A stretch of 46,639 bases of DNA from AG25 sp035604455 (GTDB taxonomy: Bacteria > Gemmatimonadota > Gemmatimonadetes > Gemmatimonadales > GWC2-71-9), in NCBI GenBank assembly GCA_035604455.1, contig DATNIM010000029.1:1-46639 (forward strand). Reading direction: 5' to 3'. Numbering within the stretch: the first letter of the stretch is position 1; each line of letters begins with the position of its first letter. Positions 16,136 to 23,654 of the stretch are shown here, one piece after another. Below the pieces are notes generated by a model. That model searched no databases. It was not told the DNA's origin and was given only the letters and a program-made list of their open reading frames with translations. The translations under genes and the position numbers were made by a program.

Positions 16136-16978
16136 CTAGGGCACGCCCGTCGGCGCCGTGCGCGCCCCGCGGGCGAACGCGAACGTATCCGAGGGCTGGA
16201 ACCGTTGTCGCTCGGCTTCCCAGCGGAAAAACGTGATCTGGACGGCCGACGGCTCGATGGTGACGAAGTTGAAGCTCCCGGGCCGCGCCCCGCGGGCCCG
16301 TGTGCTCAACGTGCCCGCCGTCGACACGACGACGCTGCCGAGCATGTCCGCCGACTCCTGGTGGTCGTGCCCGCACAGGACGACGTCCGCTCCGCAGGTC
16401 ACGATGCGCCGCTGCGCCTGCCGCCACCGCGCGAGGCCCATACGGCCGGACAGTTGTCCGCGCAGCACGTTGTGATGCACCACGAGCACCCGCGCGGTCT
16501 CCGGTGCCGCGGCCGCGAACACCCGGCGCACGCGCACGCATTCGGACCACGGCAGGTGGCCGATGACGGAGAGGTCCCGCGGCCGCAACGTGAGCGACCC
16601 CCACGCGATGCCGTGCGCCGTGAGCACGCCCGCGATCAGGGCACCCGGGACCTCGAGCGTCGGCGTCAGGTCGGGACCGAGGTAGCGACGGTAGACCTCG
16701 TAGATCGCGCCGCGGCCGAAGGGCACGAGCGGTCGCCGCCACCAGCGAACATCGTGATTTCCAGGAAGCGCATACACGGCCGCCGTCTGCGCGGCGACCC
16801 GCAGGAACGCGCGCGCGCGCTGCATCTCGCCGTGGCGCCCGCGTTGGCACAGGTCTCCCGCTGCGACCACGACGTCGGGGCGGAGGTCCGGGATCATGCC
16901 CTCGAGCGCTTCGACTTGGTCGACCGCGGCGGCGGCGCCGAAATGCAGATCCGCGACGTGCAGAATCTGGACGGTCAC
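16136..16978 (-). CDS. calcineurin-like metallophosphoesterase
   Basis: A 280-residue predicted binuclear-metal phosphohydrolase. All five family motifs are present: DLH (Asp10, His12), GDLCQRG, GNHD, the HH pair in VVHHNV and GHDH. The Icc/CpdA-like cyclic-nucleotide phosphodiesterase branch is the closest general resemblance, but the substrate cannot be read from sequence. The GTG at 16978 overlaps the DUF4139 stop as GTGA. An open frame continuing far upstream is incidental, since it runs through another clear gene. No signal peptide is seen, so it is probably cytosolic. Confidence 0.92.
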   Translation of the reverse strand: MTVQILHVADLHFGAAAAVDQVEALEGMIPDLRPDVVVAAGDLCQRGRHGEMQRARAFLRVAAQTAAVYALPGNHDVRWWRRPLVPFGRGAIYEVYRRYLGPDLTPTLEVPGALIAGVLTAHGIAWGSLTLRPRDLSVIGHLPWSECVRVRRVFAAAAPETARVLVVHHNVLRGQLSGRMGLARWRQAQRRIVTCGADVVLCGHDHQESADMLGSVVVSTAGTLSTRARGARPGSFNFVTIEPSAVQITFFRWEAERQRFQPSDTFAFARGARTAPTGVP

Positions 16979-18348
16979 GACTCCACCTGGACCGTGTAGG
17001 TCAGGATCGCCTGCCCCGACGCGGCGACGGGGACCGCAAAGCGGACCTCGGTGGCCGACAGCTTCTCCGCGGGGAGGGTGCTCGTGACCACCTGCCAGGT
17101 CCCCGCGCGGGTCTCGCGGACGTCCACCGTGACCGGTGTGGGCTTCGCGTTCGTGAGAGTGACGCGGAAGCTCGCCGTAATGCGTTGCGTCGCCGGGAGG
17201 CCGCGCCGCACGGGCGGGATCGTCTCCTGGACGTAGTCGATCAGCACGCGTTCGGCGGTCACGTCGAACGCATCGCCAGACTGGACCCGGAGGTCGCGCC
17301 CGGCCGGCGTGTGGTCGCTCCGCGCCTCGCCGACGAGGGCGGGCCGGCCCGCGGAATCCGCCTGATAGACCTGCACCACCCCGCCCGGCAGGGGCCGGTC
17401 CCCAAACGGAGTGCCCCGCGGGCGCTGTAGCGTATACCAGACCTCGACGGGCACGCGGTTCGGCTCGGCCCCCATGGAGTTCGGGAGGTAGCCGCGATAG
17501 GGCAGCGCGCCCGGCACGATGAGCTGCTCGGTGACCGGGACCGTGAGCCGTGGAAACAGCGCCGTCGCGGCGGCAACGCCGGGCTGGACCGCGAGGCGGC
17601 CGGACAGCGTGTACACATGAACCTCGCCCACCGCCTCCTCGCTCACATCGGCCGCTTCCGGGACGGCCGCGCGCGCCGCGAGGCCAGCGAACATGGGCAC
17701 TGCTTGCCGGGCACGGCCGACGGTCCCGGCCACGAGTTCGACCTCGGCACTGTCGGCCCGGAGCGTCTGGGCGAGCACCGTCGCCGTGCCGGAGACGGCC
17801 GCCGAGCCCCCCTGCAGCAACACCTGGTAGGTGGCGGACCACGTGACGCCGGTCGTGAGATACACCAGCTCGGTCCGCGGGCGCGGGCGCGACGCCTCGA
17901 GCGTCAGCGCGAGCTCGGGGACCGTGCGGACGAGGGCGGCGGGAATGAGCGGCTCGCCCGGCTCGACCATCAGGAACCGACCGTCGGCGAGCCGGTACTC
18001 GGGCGGGGAGACCCGCACGACGCTCGCGCGAACGGTGTCGTTCGCCCCGCGGACAAAGGAGAGCGTCTCGCCCACGGCGGCGGCGAGCGCGCCAGGCCGG
18101 TCGGTCGGCGAGTAGAGAACGGCAAGGACGACGGACACGCTCGTGTCCGGTGAGAAGACGCTGGCCGGGTCGATGCCGTCGACCTCGAGCGTCAGCGTAT
18201 TGCGTCCCTTCACCAAGGGTGTGGGGAGGCTTCGGCGTACGACGACGCGGCCGTCGTTGTAAATGGCGAGCGCCGTCTGCGCCGAGAGCCTTGCCCGGCC
18301 CGCGATGCCCAACGCGAGGACAACGCTGAGTCGTCTCAGCGCTGACAT
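16975..18348 (-). CDS. exported DUF4139-type protein
   Basis: A 457-residue predicted envelope protein. The ATG at 18348 gives a signal peptide ending ARLSAQ (about residues 1-24) and overlaps the zinc-ribbon gene by 13 bases. The mature part follows the DUF4139 pattern: AIYNDGRVVVRRS near the start, LVYLTTGVTWSATYQVLL, an ADSAEVELVAGTVGR strand region, PGGVVQVYQ, LVGEARSDHTPAGRDLRVQS, a segment on altered N/K-rich strands (VTLTNAKPTPVTVDVRET) and a final ILTYTVQV. Proteins of this type occur in many Gram-negative bacteria and their function is unknown. It is translationally coupled to the metallophosphoesterase. Confidence 0.8.
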   Translation of the reverse strand: MSALRRLSVVLALGIAGRARLSAQTALAIYNDGRVVVRRSLPTPLVKGRNTLTLEVDGIDPASVFSPDTSVSVVLAVLYSPTDRPGALAAAVGETLSFVRGANDTVRASVVRVSPPEYRLADGRFLMVEPGEPLIPAALVRTVPELALTLEASRPRPRTELVYLTTGVTWSATYQVLLQGGSAAVSGTATVLAQTLRADSAEVELVAGTVGRARQAVPMFAGLAARAAVPEAADVSEEAVGEVHVYTLSGRLAVQPGVAAATALFPRLTVPVTEQLIVPGALPYRGYLPNSMGAEPNRVPVEVWYTLQRPRGTPFGDRPLPGGVVQVYQADSAGRPALVGEARSDHTPAGRDLRVQSGDAFDVTAERVLIDYVQETIPPVRRGLPATQRITASFRVTLTNAKPTPVTVDVRETRAGTWQVVTSTLPAEKLSATEVRFAVPVAASGQAILTYTVQVES

Positions 18349-18623
18349 ACGAGGGCGACCTCTTTCGCGATACGATAGGTGAGCCACCACCACGCGACGA
18401 CCGCCCCCGCCGCGACAGCGCGGGCCGTGCCTTGCAGGGGTGGTCGCACGGCGGGGAGGAGGTGCGCGACATACGCCGCGACAGCGATCGTGCTCCCGAA
18501 CGCGATCCAGCGCGCCAGCCACGCGGACCGACGCAGCGCCGACCGCGCGCACGCCGGGCACAGGCTCCCGATCGCGAGGCCCTCGATCACCGCCCCGCAG
18601 CGCGCGCAGGCGTGACTGATCAC
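18336..18623 (-). CDS. small zinc-ribbon membrane protein
   Basis: A 95-residue protein with two parts. The N-terminus has paired CxxC motifs (CARCGAVIEG and CPACARS), a zinc-ribbon arrangement. The rest has two hydrophobic helices (IAFGSTIAVAAYVAHLLP and AVAAGAVVAWWWLTYRIA). The GTG at 18623 overlaps the lipoprotein stop as GTGA, and its end overlaps the DUF4139 start by 13 bases. The function is not known; such small proteins often act as membrane anchors or assembly factors. Confidence 0.72.
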   Translation of the reverse strand: MISHACARCGAVIEGLAIGSLCPACARSALRRSAWLARWIAFGSTIAVAAYVAHLLPAVRPPLQGTARAVAAGAVVAWWWLTYRIAKEVALVCQR

Positions 18624-19288
18624 GGCAGACCGGGAGTCAGCGCCTTCACCGCGCTCACCAGCGCGGTCCAGGGACCGTCGCCCTCGCCGCGCGCCACCGT
18701 GCGCCACGCGACCTGCCCGGTGCGGACATCCGCAATGACCACCGTGAGCTCGGCCCGGCCGATCCCGGGCGTGCTCGCGCCCGGGCCCGCGTGCGGCCGC
18801 AGGTAGATCAACGCCGCCGGGATGAGGGTGAACTCGGAGACGTCCGACAAGGCTGCCAGGGTGCGCAGCTGGCTGCGCAGCGGGTCGGGCACGAAGTCGA
18901 GCTTCGGGGCGCGCATGATGGCGAGCCCCATTTGATCGGGGTCGGTCGCCACGCCGGGCGCCCGGCGCGCCACGCGCCGGAGCGCGTCGGGCCCGACCCA
19001 GGTCACCTCGGGTGCTCGCCCCCGCAGGAGCGCGCCGAGGATGCTGTCGGCCCGCATCAGCGTCGTGCGCCGGTCGGCGAGGGCCGCGTTCCACCGGAGG
19101 GAGTCCTCTGCGGCAACGAGCGTGAGGGGTAATAGCGCGACCGCTTGGCCCGCGAGCGTCGCCGTGGGCAGAGGCCCGGTGGGCTGCGGGGTGGGAGCGT
19201 TGGCGTGATGGCTGCAGCTGAGCGCCACGAGCCCGAGCGCGAGCCACGCGCTTCGCAGTAAGTGTTTGTCGCTCAACGGATTAGTCAC
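18620..19288 (-). CDS. predicted lipoprotein, function unknown
   Basis: A 222-residue protein starting at GTG 19288. A hydrophobic stretch (SAWLALGLVALSCSHHA) ends in a cysteine near residue 25 that may be a lipobox, although ALSC is only a partial match. A Pro/Thr-rich spacer follows. The mature domain contains LAGQAVALLPLTLVAAEDSL, MRADSILGALLRGR and AELTVVIADVRTGQVAWRTV; the last resembles proteins that compute and report a property of the envelope, but I recognise no family. It begins 31 bp after the short-chain dehydrogenase stop and leads the coupled gene string that ends in the ETF genes. Confidence 0.65.
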   Translation of the reverse strand: MTNPLSDKHLLRSAWLALGLVALSCSHHANAPTPQPTGPLPTATLAGQAVALLPLTLVAAEDSLRWNAALADRRTTLMRADSILGALLRGRAPEVTWVGPDALRRVARRAPGVATDPDQMGLAIMRAPKLDFVPDPLRSQLRTLAALSDVSEFTLIPAALIYLRPHAGPGASTPGIGRAELTVVIADVRTGQVAWRTVARGEGDGPWTALVSAVKALTPGLP

Positions 19289-19319
19289 ACGCGAATAATC
19301 GTGTCAGGCCCCGCCTTTT

Positions 19320-20156
19320 TCAAGAGATCGTCAGCCCGCCGTCGACCACGATCACCTGACCCGTGATGTGCCGCGCCGCCTCACTACAGAGGAACACGAT
19401 AACCCGGGCGACGTCCTCGGGCTCAGCCACGCGGCCGAGGACGGATTCGTGCTCGGCGCGCTCGAGTACTTCGCGGGGGAGCTTCGCGAGCAAGTCGGTC
19501 TTCACGAACCCCGGGGCGACAGCATTGACGTTGACGTTGGCCGACCCGAGGTCGACGGCAGCGGATTTGGTGAGGCCGATCAGCGCGGCCTTACTGGCGG
19601 CGTAGTTGGCGATCCCAAAGCCCGGCCGGAACGCCTGGTGGCTTGCGACGTTCACGATCTTCCCCGACCGCTGCGCGCGCATGTACCGGGCGACCGCCTG
19701 GATGCAGTTGAAGGCGCCGGTCACGTTCGTGTCGATGACTTCCTGCCACGCCTCCGCGGACAGGCGCCACAACGCACCGTCGTGCGAGACACCGGCGTTG
19801 TTGATGAGATAATGCACGCCGCCGAGGCGTTCGCGTACGGTGTCGACGAAGCGCGTGACCTCGCCATGGTCGCGCACGTCGCAGCGGGCGCAGTACACCG
19901 GGACCCCAAAGGCCCGCACGGCCGTCTCGGTGAGGACCGCCTGCTCGGCGACGTCGCGGTCGGGGAGGTCGACGTAGTTGAACGCGACCGCCACACCGCC
20001 GGCCGCAAATTCGAGCGCCACCGCGCGCCCCAAGCCCGTCGCCCCTCCGGTCACGATGGCGACGTGCCGCGCACTCGGGTCGTCGGGCCGCTGCGCGCGG
20101 AGCTCCTCGTGCGGCGCCTGCGTCCCTCGGGTCACAGCGTCCCGCGGCGCCACCAT
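19320..20156 (-). CDS. short-chain dehydrogenase/reductase, FabG-like
   Basis: NAD(P)-dependent oxidoreductase of 278 residues from the ATG at 20156; a TTG six codons earlier is also possible. The cofactor fold motif TGGATGLG lies near residue 36, followed by NNAG. The catalytic Ser is in NVASHQAF and the YxxxK pair in YAASKAALIG. The end VDGGLTIS matches 3-oxoacyl-ACP reductase-like enzymes. The N-terminal 30 residues are a polar extension. A fatty-acid or polyhydroxyalkanoate reductase role is plausible beside beta-oxidation genes, but many substrates are possible. Divergent from cstA. Confidence 0.88.
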   Translation of the reverse strand: MVAPRDAVTRGTQAPHEELRAQRPDDPSARHVAIVTGGATGLGRAVALEFAAGGVAVAFNYVDLPDRDVAEQAVLTETAVRAFGVPVYCARCDVRDHGEVTRFVDTVRERLGGVHYLINNAGVSHDGALWRLSAEAWQEVIDTNVTGAFNCIQAVARYMRAQRSGKIVNVASHQAFRPGFGIANYAASKAALIGLTKSAAVDLGSANVNVNAVAPGFVKTDLLAKLPREVLERAEHESVLGRVAEPEDVARVIVFLCSEAARHITGQVIVVDGGLTIS

Positions 20157-20163
20157 CCAACTG

Positions 20164-20211
20164 TTGCGATTCAAGTTTGTCGAACCTATGTGCGAATTTG
20201 ATCAACGGCAA
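20164..20211. promoter_or_regulatory. overlapping divergent promoter candidates for cstA and the reductase
   Basis: Plus strand: TTGCGA (20164-20169), 17-base spacer, TATGTG (20187-20192), pointing at cstA. Minus strand: TTGCCG (20206-20211), 17-base spacer, TAGGTT (20183-20188), pointing at the reductase. The two -10 elements overlap by two bases, so the promoters would compete. Both are only moderate matches to consensus. Confidence 0.4.
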
Positions 20212-20235
20212 GCGAGGCCGTAGGTTACGCGTCCG

Positions 20236-22269
20236 ATGCGACGGCTCGGCTCGGTGCTCCTGTGGATCGGCGTCTCGCTCGCCGGCGCGGCTGCCTTCGG
20301 GGTCCTCGCGCTCTCCCGCGGAGAGCCGGTCAGCGCGGCATGGCTGCTCACGGCGGCGCTCGCGAGCTACGCGATCGGGTACCGATTCTATTCGCGCTTT
20401 CTCGCCAACCGGGTGTTCGGGCTCGACGATCGCCGCGCCACGCCCGCCGAACGCCACGATAACGGGCGCGACTTCGTGCCCACGAATCGTTACGTCCTGT
20501 ACGGTCACCATTTCGCCGCCATCGCCGGCGCGGGTCCCCTCGTCGGACCGGTGCTCGCCGCGCAATTCGGGTTCCTGCCGGGCACCCTGTGGCTCGTGCT
20601 CGGGGTCGTGCTCGCCGGGGCGGTCCAGGACTTCACGGTGTTGTTCTGCTCGCTCAGGCGCGACGGCAAATCGCTGGGCCAGATGGCGAAAGAAGAGGTG
20701 AACTCGACGGCCGGTGTGGTCGGCATGGTCGCCGTGCTCTTCATCATGATCATCCTCCTCGCCGTGCTCGCCTTGATCGTCGTCAACGCGTTGAAGGGTT
20801 CCCCCTGGGGCTTGTTCACGATCGTCTGCACGATCCCGATCGCATTGTTGATGGGCTGGTGGATGCGCGTGTGGCGCCCGGGTGCCGTGGGCGAGGCCTC
20901 GCTTGTGGGCGCGCTCCTCCTCGTCGCAGCCCTCAGCGGGGGCGCCTTCGTCGCGAGCCACCCCGCGCTTGCCCGGCCCTTCACCCAGAGCGGCGTCGCG
21001 CTCACGTGGATGATCATGGCCTACGGGTTCGTGGCGTCCGTGCTTCCGGTGTGGATGCTGCTCACCCCGCGCGATTACCTCTCGACGTTCCTCAAAATCA
21101 CGACGATCGCGGTCCTCGGCCTGACCATCTTCATCGTCTTGCCGCCGCTCCGGATGCCCGCGGTGACCGTGTTTGCCCGTCTCGGTCAGGGTCCGGTGTT
21201 CGCGGGCAAAGTGTTTCCCTTCGCGTTCATTACGATCGCCTGCGGCGCCATTTCAGGGTTCCACGCGCTGATCGCGTCCGGGACCACGCCCAAGATGATC
21301 GCCCGGGAGAGCGATGCCCGTTTCATCGGGTACGGCGGCATGTTGATGGAGTCGTTCGTCGGGATCATGGCGATGATCGCCGCCTGCATCCTGGATCCCG
21401 GGGTGTACTTCGCGATGAACACGGCGCCGGCGGCGCTCGCGCAAGCGTCCCAGACGCTTCAGCAGGCGGGCTTCGTCGTCAGTCCCGACGTCATGCAGAG
21501 CCTCGCGGCGCGCATGGGCGAGCAAACGCTCGTCGCCCGCGCCGGGGGTGCGCCGTCGCTCGCCGTGGGGATGGCCCAGCTGTTCTCGAGCCTCACCCGC
21601 ACCCTCGGCGGGAGCGGCTTCGAGGCGCTCTGGTACCACTTCGCGATCATGTTCGAGGCACTCTTCATCCTGACGACGATCGACGCCGGTACGAGAGTCG
21701 GGCGCTTCATGCTGCAGGAACTCCTCGGGCACGCGGCCCCGAAGCTCGGGGCCACGTCATGGTACCCGAGCATCCTCATCGCGAGCGCCGGGATCACGGC
21801 GGGCTGGGGATTCTTCCTTTATCAGGGCGTCGTGGACCCGCTCGGCGGCATCAATTCGCTATGGCCGCTGTTCGGCATCGCGAACCAGCTGCTGGCGGCT
21901 GTGGCCCTGTGCGTCGGCACGACGATCCTCATCAAGATGGGCCGCGCGCGGTTCGCCTGGGTCACGCTCGTCCCGCTCCTATGGCTCCTCGCCGTGACCA
22001 TGACCGCCGGGGTGGAAAAGGTCTTCGCGTCGGACCCCCATCTGGGCTTTCTCGCGCACGCGGCGACGGTTGCGGCTGGAGCCCCGAACGCCGCCCGGCT
22101 GATCTTCAACGACCACATGGACGCGGCCATGGCGCTGTTGTTCATGGGGATCGTCGCCGTGCTCGTGGGCGCATCGGTGTGGGAATGGTGGCTCGTGCTG
22201 TCGCAGCGCAAGCGTCCGCAGGTCCATGAAGCACCCTTTACCGAGAGCGCGTATGCCACGGGAGACTGA
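20236..22269 (+). CDS. cstA: carbon starvation protein A family transporter
   Basis: Inner-membrane protein of 677 residues with about 16-18 hydrophobic segments. The CstA domain covers most of the length (LLTAALASYAIGYRFYSRFL, YGHHFAAIAGAGPLVGPVLA, LGVVLAGAVQDFTVLFCSLR, FHALIASGTTPKMIARESDA). The C-terminal region (GTRVGRFMLQEL, WPLFGIANQLLAAVALCVGT) is the second conserved block. Characterised relatives in Escherichia coli (CstA, BtsT) take up pyruvate or peptides during carbon limitation. The ATG at 20236 lies after a divergent promoter region, and ybdD overlaps its end. Regulation by carbon supply is likely from family knowledge, not visible here. Confidence 0.95.
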   Translation: MRRLGSVLLWIGVSLAGAAAFGVLALSRGEPVSAAWLLTAALASYAIGYRFYSRFLANRVFGLDDRRATPAERHDNGRDFVPTNRYVLYGHHFAAIAGAGPLVGPVLAAQFGFLPGTLWLVLGVVLAGAVQDFTVLFCSLRRDGKSLGQMAKEEVNSTAGVVGMVAVLFIMIILLAVLALIVVNALKGSPWGLFTIVCTIPIALLMGWWMRVWRPGAVGEASLVGALLLVAALSGGAFVASHPALARPFTQSGVALTWMIMAYGFVASVLPVWMLLTPRDYLSTFLKITTIAVLGLTIFIVLPPLRMPAVTVFARLGQGPVFAGKVFPFAFITIACGAISGFHALIASGTTPKMIARESDARFIGYGGMLMESFVGIMAMIAACILDPGVYFAMNTAPAALAQASQTLQQAGFVVSPDVMQSLAARMGEQTLVARAGGAPSLAVGMAQLFSSLTRTLGGSGFEALWYHFAIMFEALFILTTIDAGTRVGRFMLQELLGHAAPKLGATSWYPSILIASAGITAGWGFFLYQGVVDPLGGINSLWPLFGIANQLLAAVALCVGTTILIKMGRARFAWVTLVPLLWLLAVTMTAGVEKVFASDPHLGFLAHAATVAAGAPNAARLIFNDHMDAAMALLFMGIVAVLVGASVWEWWLVLSQRKRPQVHEAPFTESAYATGD

Positions 22270-22450
22270 GACCAGGCGCACCCCGCGCCTCCTCACGCGC
22301 CTCGCGCGTGCGGCACGGCAGGTGATCGGGGCCCCGGACTACGAAGCGTACCTCGACCATTGCCGCAGGGCCGGGCATCCGGTCCGGCTCACCCGCAGCG
22401 CTTACATCGCGGAAATCCTCGAGCGACGGGGCACGAGTCGCTGCTGCTGA
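22253..22450 (+). CDS. ybdD: YbdD/YjiX-type small protein (cstA partner)
   Basis: A 65-residue protein overlapping the cstA stop by 17 bases, the usual arrangement for this pair. The ATG at 22253 is chosen over one nine codons upstream because the family core begins just after it. The core reads QVIGAPDYEAYLDHCRRAGH then PVRLTRSAYIAE, and the protein ends with two cysteines (RCC) like other members. Some relatives carry selenocysteine, but here the codons are TGC TGC followed by a TGA stop, so none is needed. It is thought to assist CstA-type transporters; its mechanism is unknown. Confidence 0.85.
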   Translation: MPRETETRRTPRLLTRLARAARQVIGAPDYEAYLDHCRRAGHPVRLTRSAYIAEILERRGTSRCC

Positions 22451-22466
22451 CCGACCGCCCACCGGA

Positions 22467-23654
22467 TCACGCCGTCGCGCGGCCCCCGCGCACGGTGCTG
22501 AACAACGCGACGAGCGCGACCGCGAGGCCACCCGCGGCACTCACGAAAAACGCGATCGCTGCACCGCGCTGCTCGTAGAGCAGGCCCAGTCCCAACCCGC
22601 CGGTCAAGGCCGCGAGTCCTGTCACGGCGTGATAGGAGCCGAAACCGCTGCCCTGACGCGCCCCCGCCAGGCGAGCGACGAGCGCCCGCTCCGGTCCCTC
22701 CGTTAGGCCGGCGACCACACCCAACGCCAGGAACAGCGCCCACGCGGCGGCCGTCGAGTGCGCGGCGCCCATGGCCGCGGCGAGCCCGGCGTAACACACC
22801 CATCCACCCCACATCGTGCGCTCCGGTCCCCACCGATCGCTCGCATGCCCGCCGGCGAAGCTCGTGGCTGACTTCACAACGTGGACCGCGGCCCACAGAA
22901 GCGGGACGACCACAACCGCGACTCCCAGCTGCTGCGCGCGGAGGATGATGAGAGTTTCGGGCAGGCGTAGGAGATAGAAGGCCGTGATGCCGAAGACGAC
23001 GGGGGGTGCCACGGGCCGCTGCCTGGGCGTCGCAGCGTTCCGCGCCGCCTCCGGCGTACCGGCCGCGCGCACCGCCCACACCGCGAGAACGAGAACGACG
23101 AGGCCCGGAATTAGGCTCGCGGCGATCACGTGGCGGACGCTCGTGTGGTGCGCGAGCAGGTACCACGCGAGCACGGGACCGAGGACCGCACCGGCGTGGT
23201 CCAGGCCCCGCTGCACACCGAAGGCCCGTCCCCGCTCGGACGCCGGCGTCAGGTCCGCAATGAGCGCGTCGCGGGGCGGAGTGCGGAGGCCCTTGCCCAG
23301 CCGGTCGACCACCCGGAGTCCGATCACCTGCCAGGCCGCGGCCGCGGCGGCGATGATGGGCCGCACGGCCACCGCCACGGCATAGCCCAGCACCACGAGA
23401 CGCCCGCGCCGCTCGGTGCGATCGGCGAGCTTCCCGGCCGCGAACTTCACCACCGCGGCCGCGAATTCCGCGCCCCCGTCGAGCGCGCCGAGGGCCGCGG
23501 CCCCCGCGCCGAGCACCCCTGTGACAAGCGCGGGGAGAAGCGGGTAGATCATCTCGCTTGAGAGATCGTTCAGGAGCGAGACCAAGCCAAACAGGATGAC
23601 CGCGCGCGGCAGCGGCCGGCGCGCGCCGCCGGTCCGCCGCACAACCTTCGTCAC
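22467..23654 (-). CDS. MFS transporter
   Basis: Twelve-helix major facilitator transporter of 395 residues. The GTG at 23654 overlaps the DUF885 stop as GTGA; the open frame upstream of it is noise. The N-terminal half starts AVILFGLVSLLNDLSSEMIY, and the loop between helices 2 and 3 has GKLADRTERRGRLVVLGY. The motif DRLGKGLRTPPRDALIADLT marks a common uncharacterised MFS subgroup. The C-terminal half repeats the topology (FAGGHASDRWGPERTMWGG, VVAGLTEGPERALVARLAG). The substrate is unknown. It converges with ybdD across a 16-bp gap. Confidence 0.88.
   Translation of the reverse strand: MTKVVRRTGGARRPLPRAVILFGLVSLLNDLSSEMIYPLLPALVTGVLGAGAAALGALDGGAEFAAAVVKFAAGKLADRTERRGRLVVLGYAVAVAVRPIIAAAAAAWQVIGLRVVDRLGKGLRTPPRDALIADLTPASERGRAFGVQRGLDHAGAVLGPVLAWYLLAHHTSVRHVIAASLIPGLVVLVLAVWAVRAAGTPEAARNAATPRQRPVAPPVVFGITAFYLLRLPETLIILRAQQLGVAVVVVPLLWAAVHVVKSATSFAGGHASDRWGPERTMWGGWVCYAGLAAAMGAAHSTAAAWALFLALGVVAGLTEGPERALVARLAGARQGSGFGSYHAVTGLAALTGGLGLGLLYEQRGAAIAFFVSAAGGLAVALVALFSTVRGGRATA

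Noticed and set aside
16979..18472. Open frame continuing about 500 codons upstream of the metallophosphoesterase
   Set aside because: It is low-complexity Arg/Gly/Ala-rich sequence in another frame of the DUF4139 gene; the GTG at 16978 gives the normal family N-terminus.
20589..22229. Open frame of about 546 codons inside cstA
   Set aside because: Composition is biased to Arg, Asp and His with no domain pattern; it is an out-of-frame reading of a GC-rich membrane-protein gene.
22436..22450. Possible selenocysteine at the end of ybdD
   Set aside because: The gene already encodes two ordinary Cys codons before TGA, and no downstream coding continuation or obvious SECIS-like stem was found.
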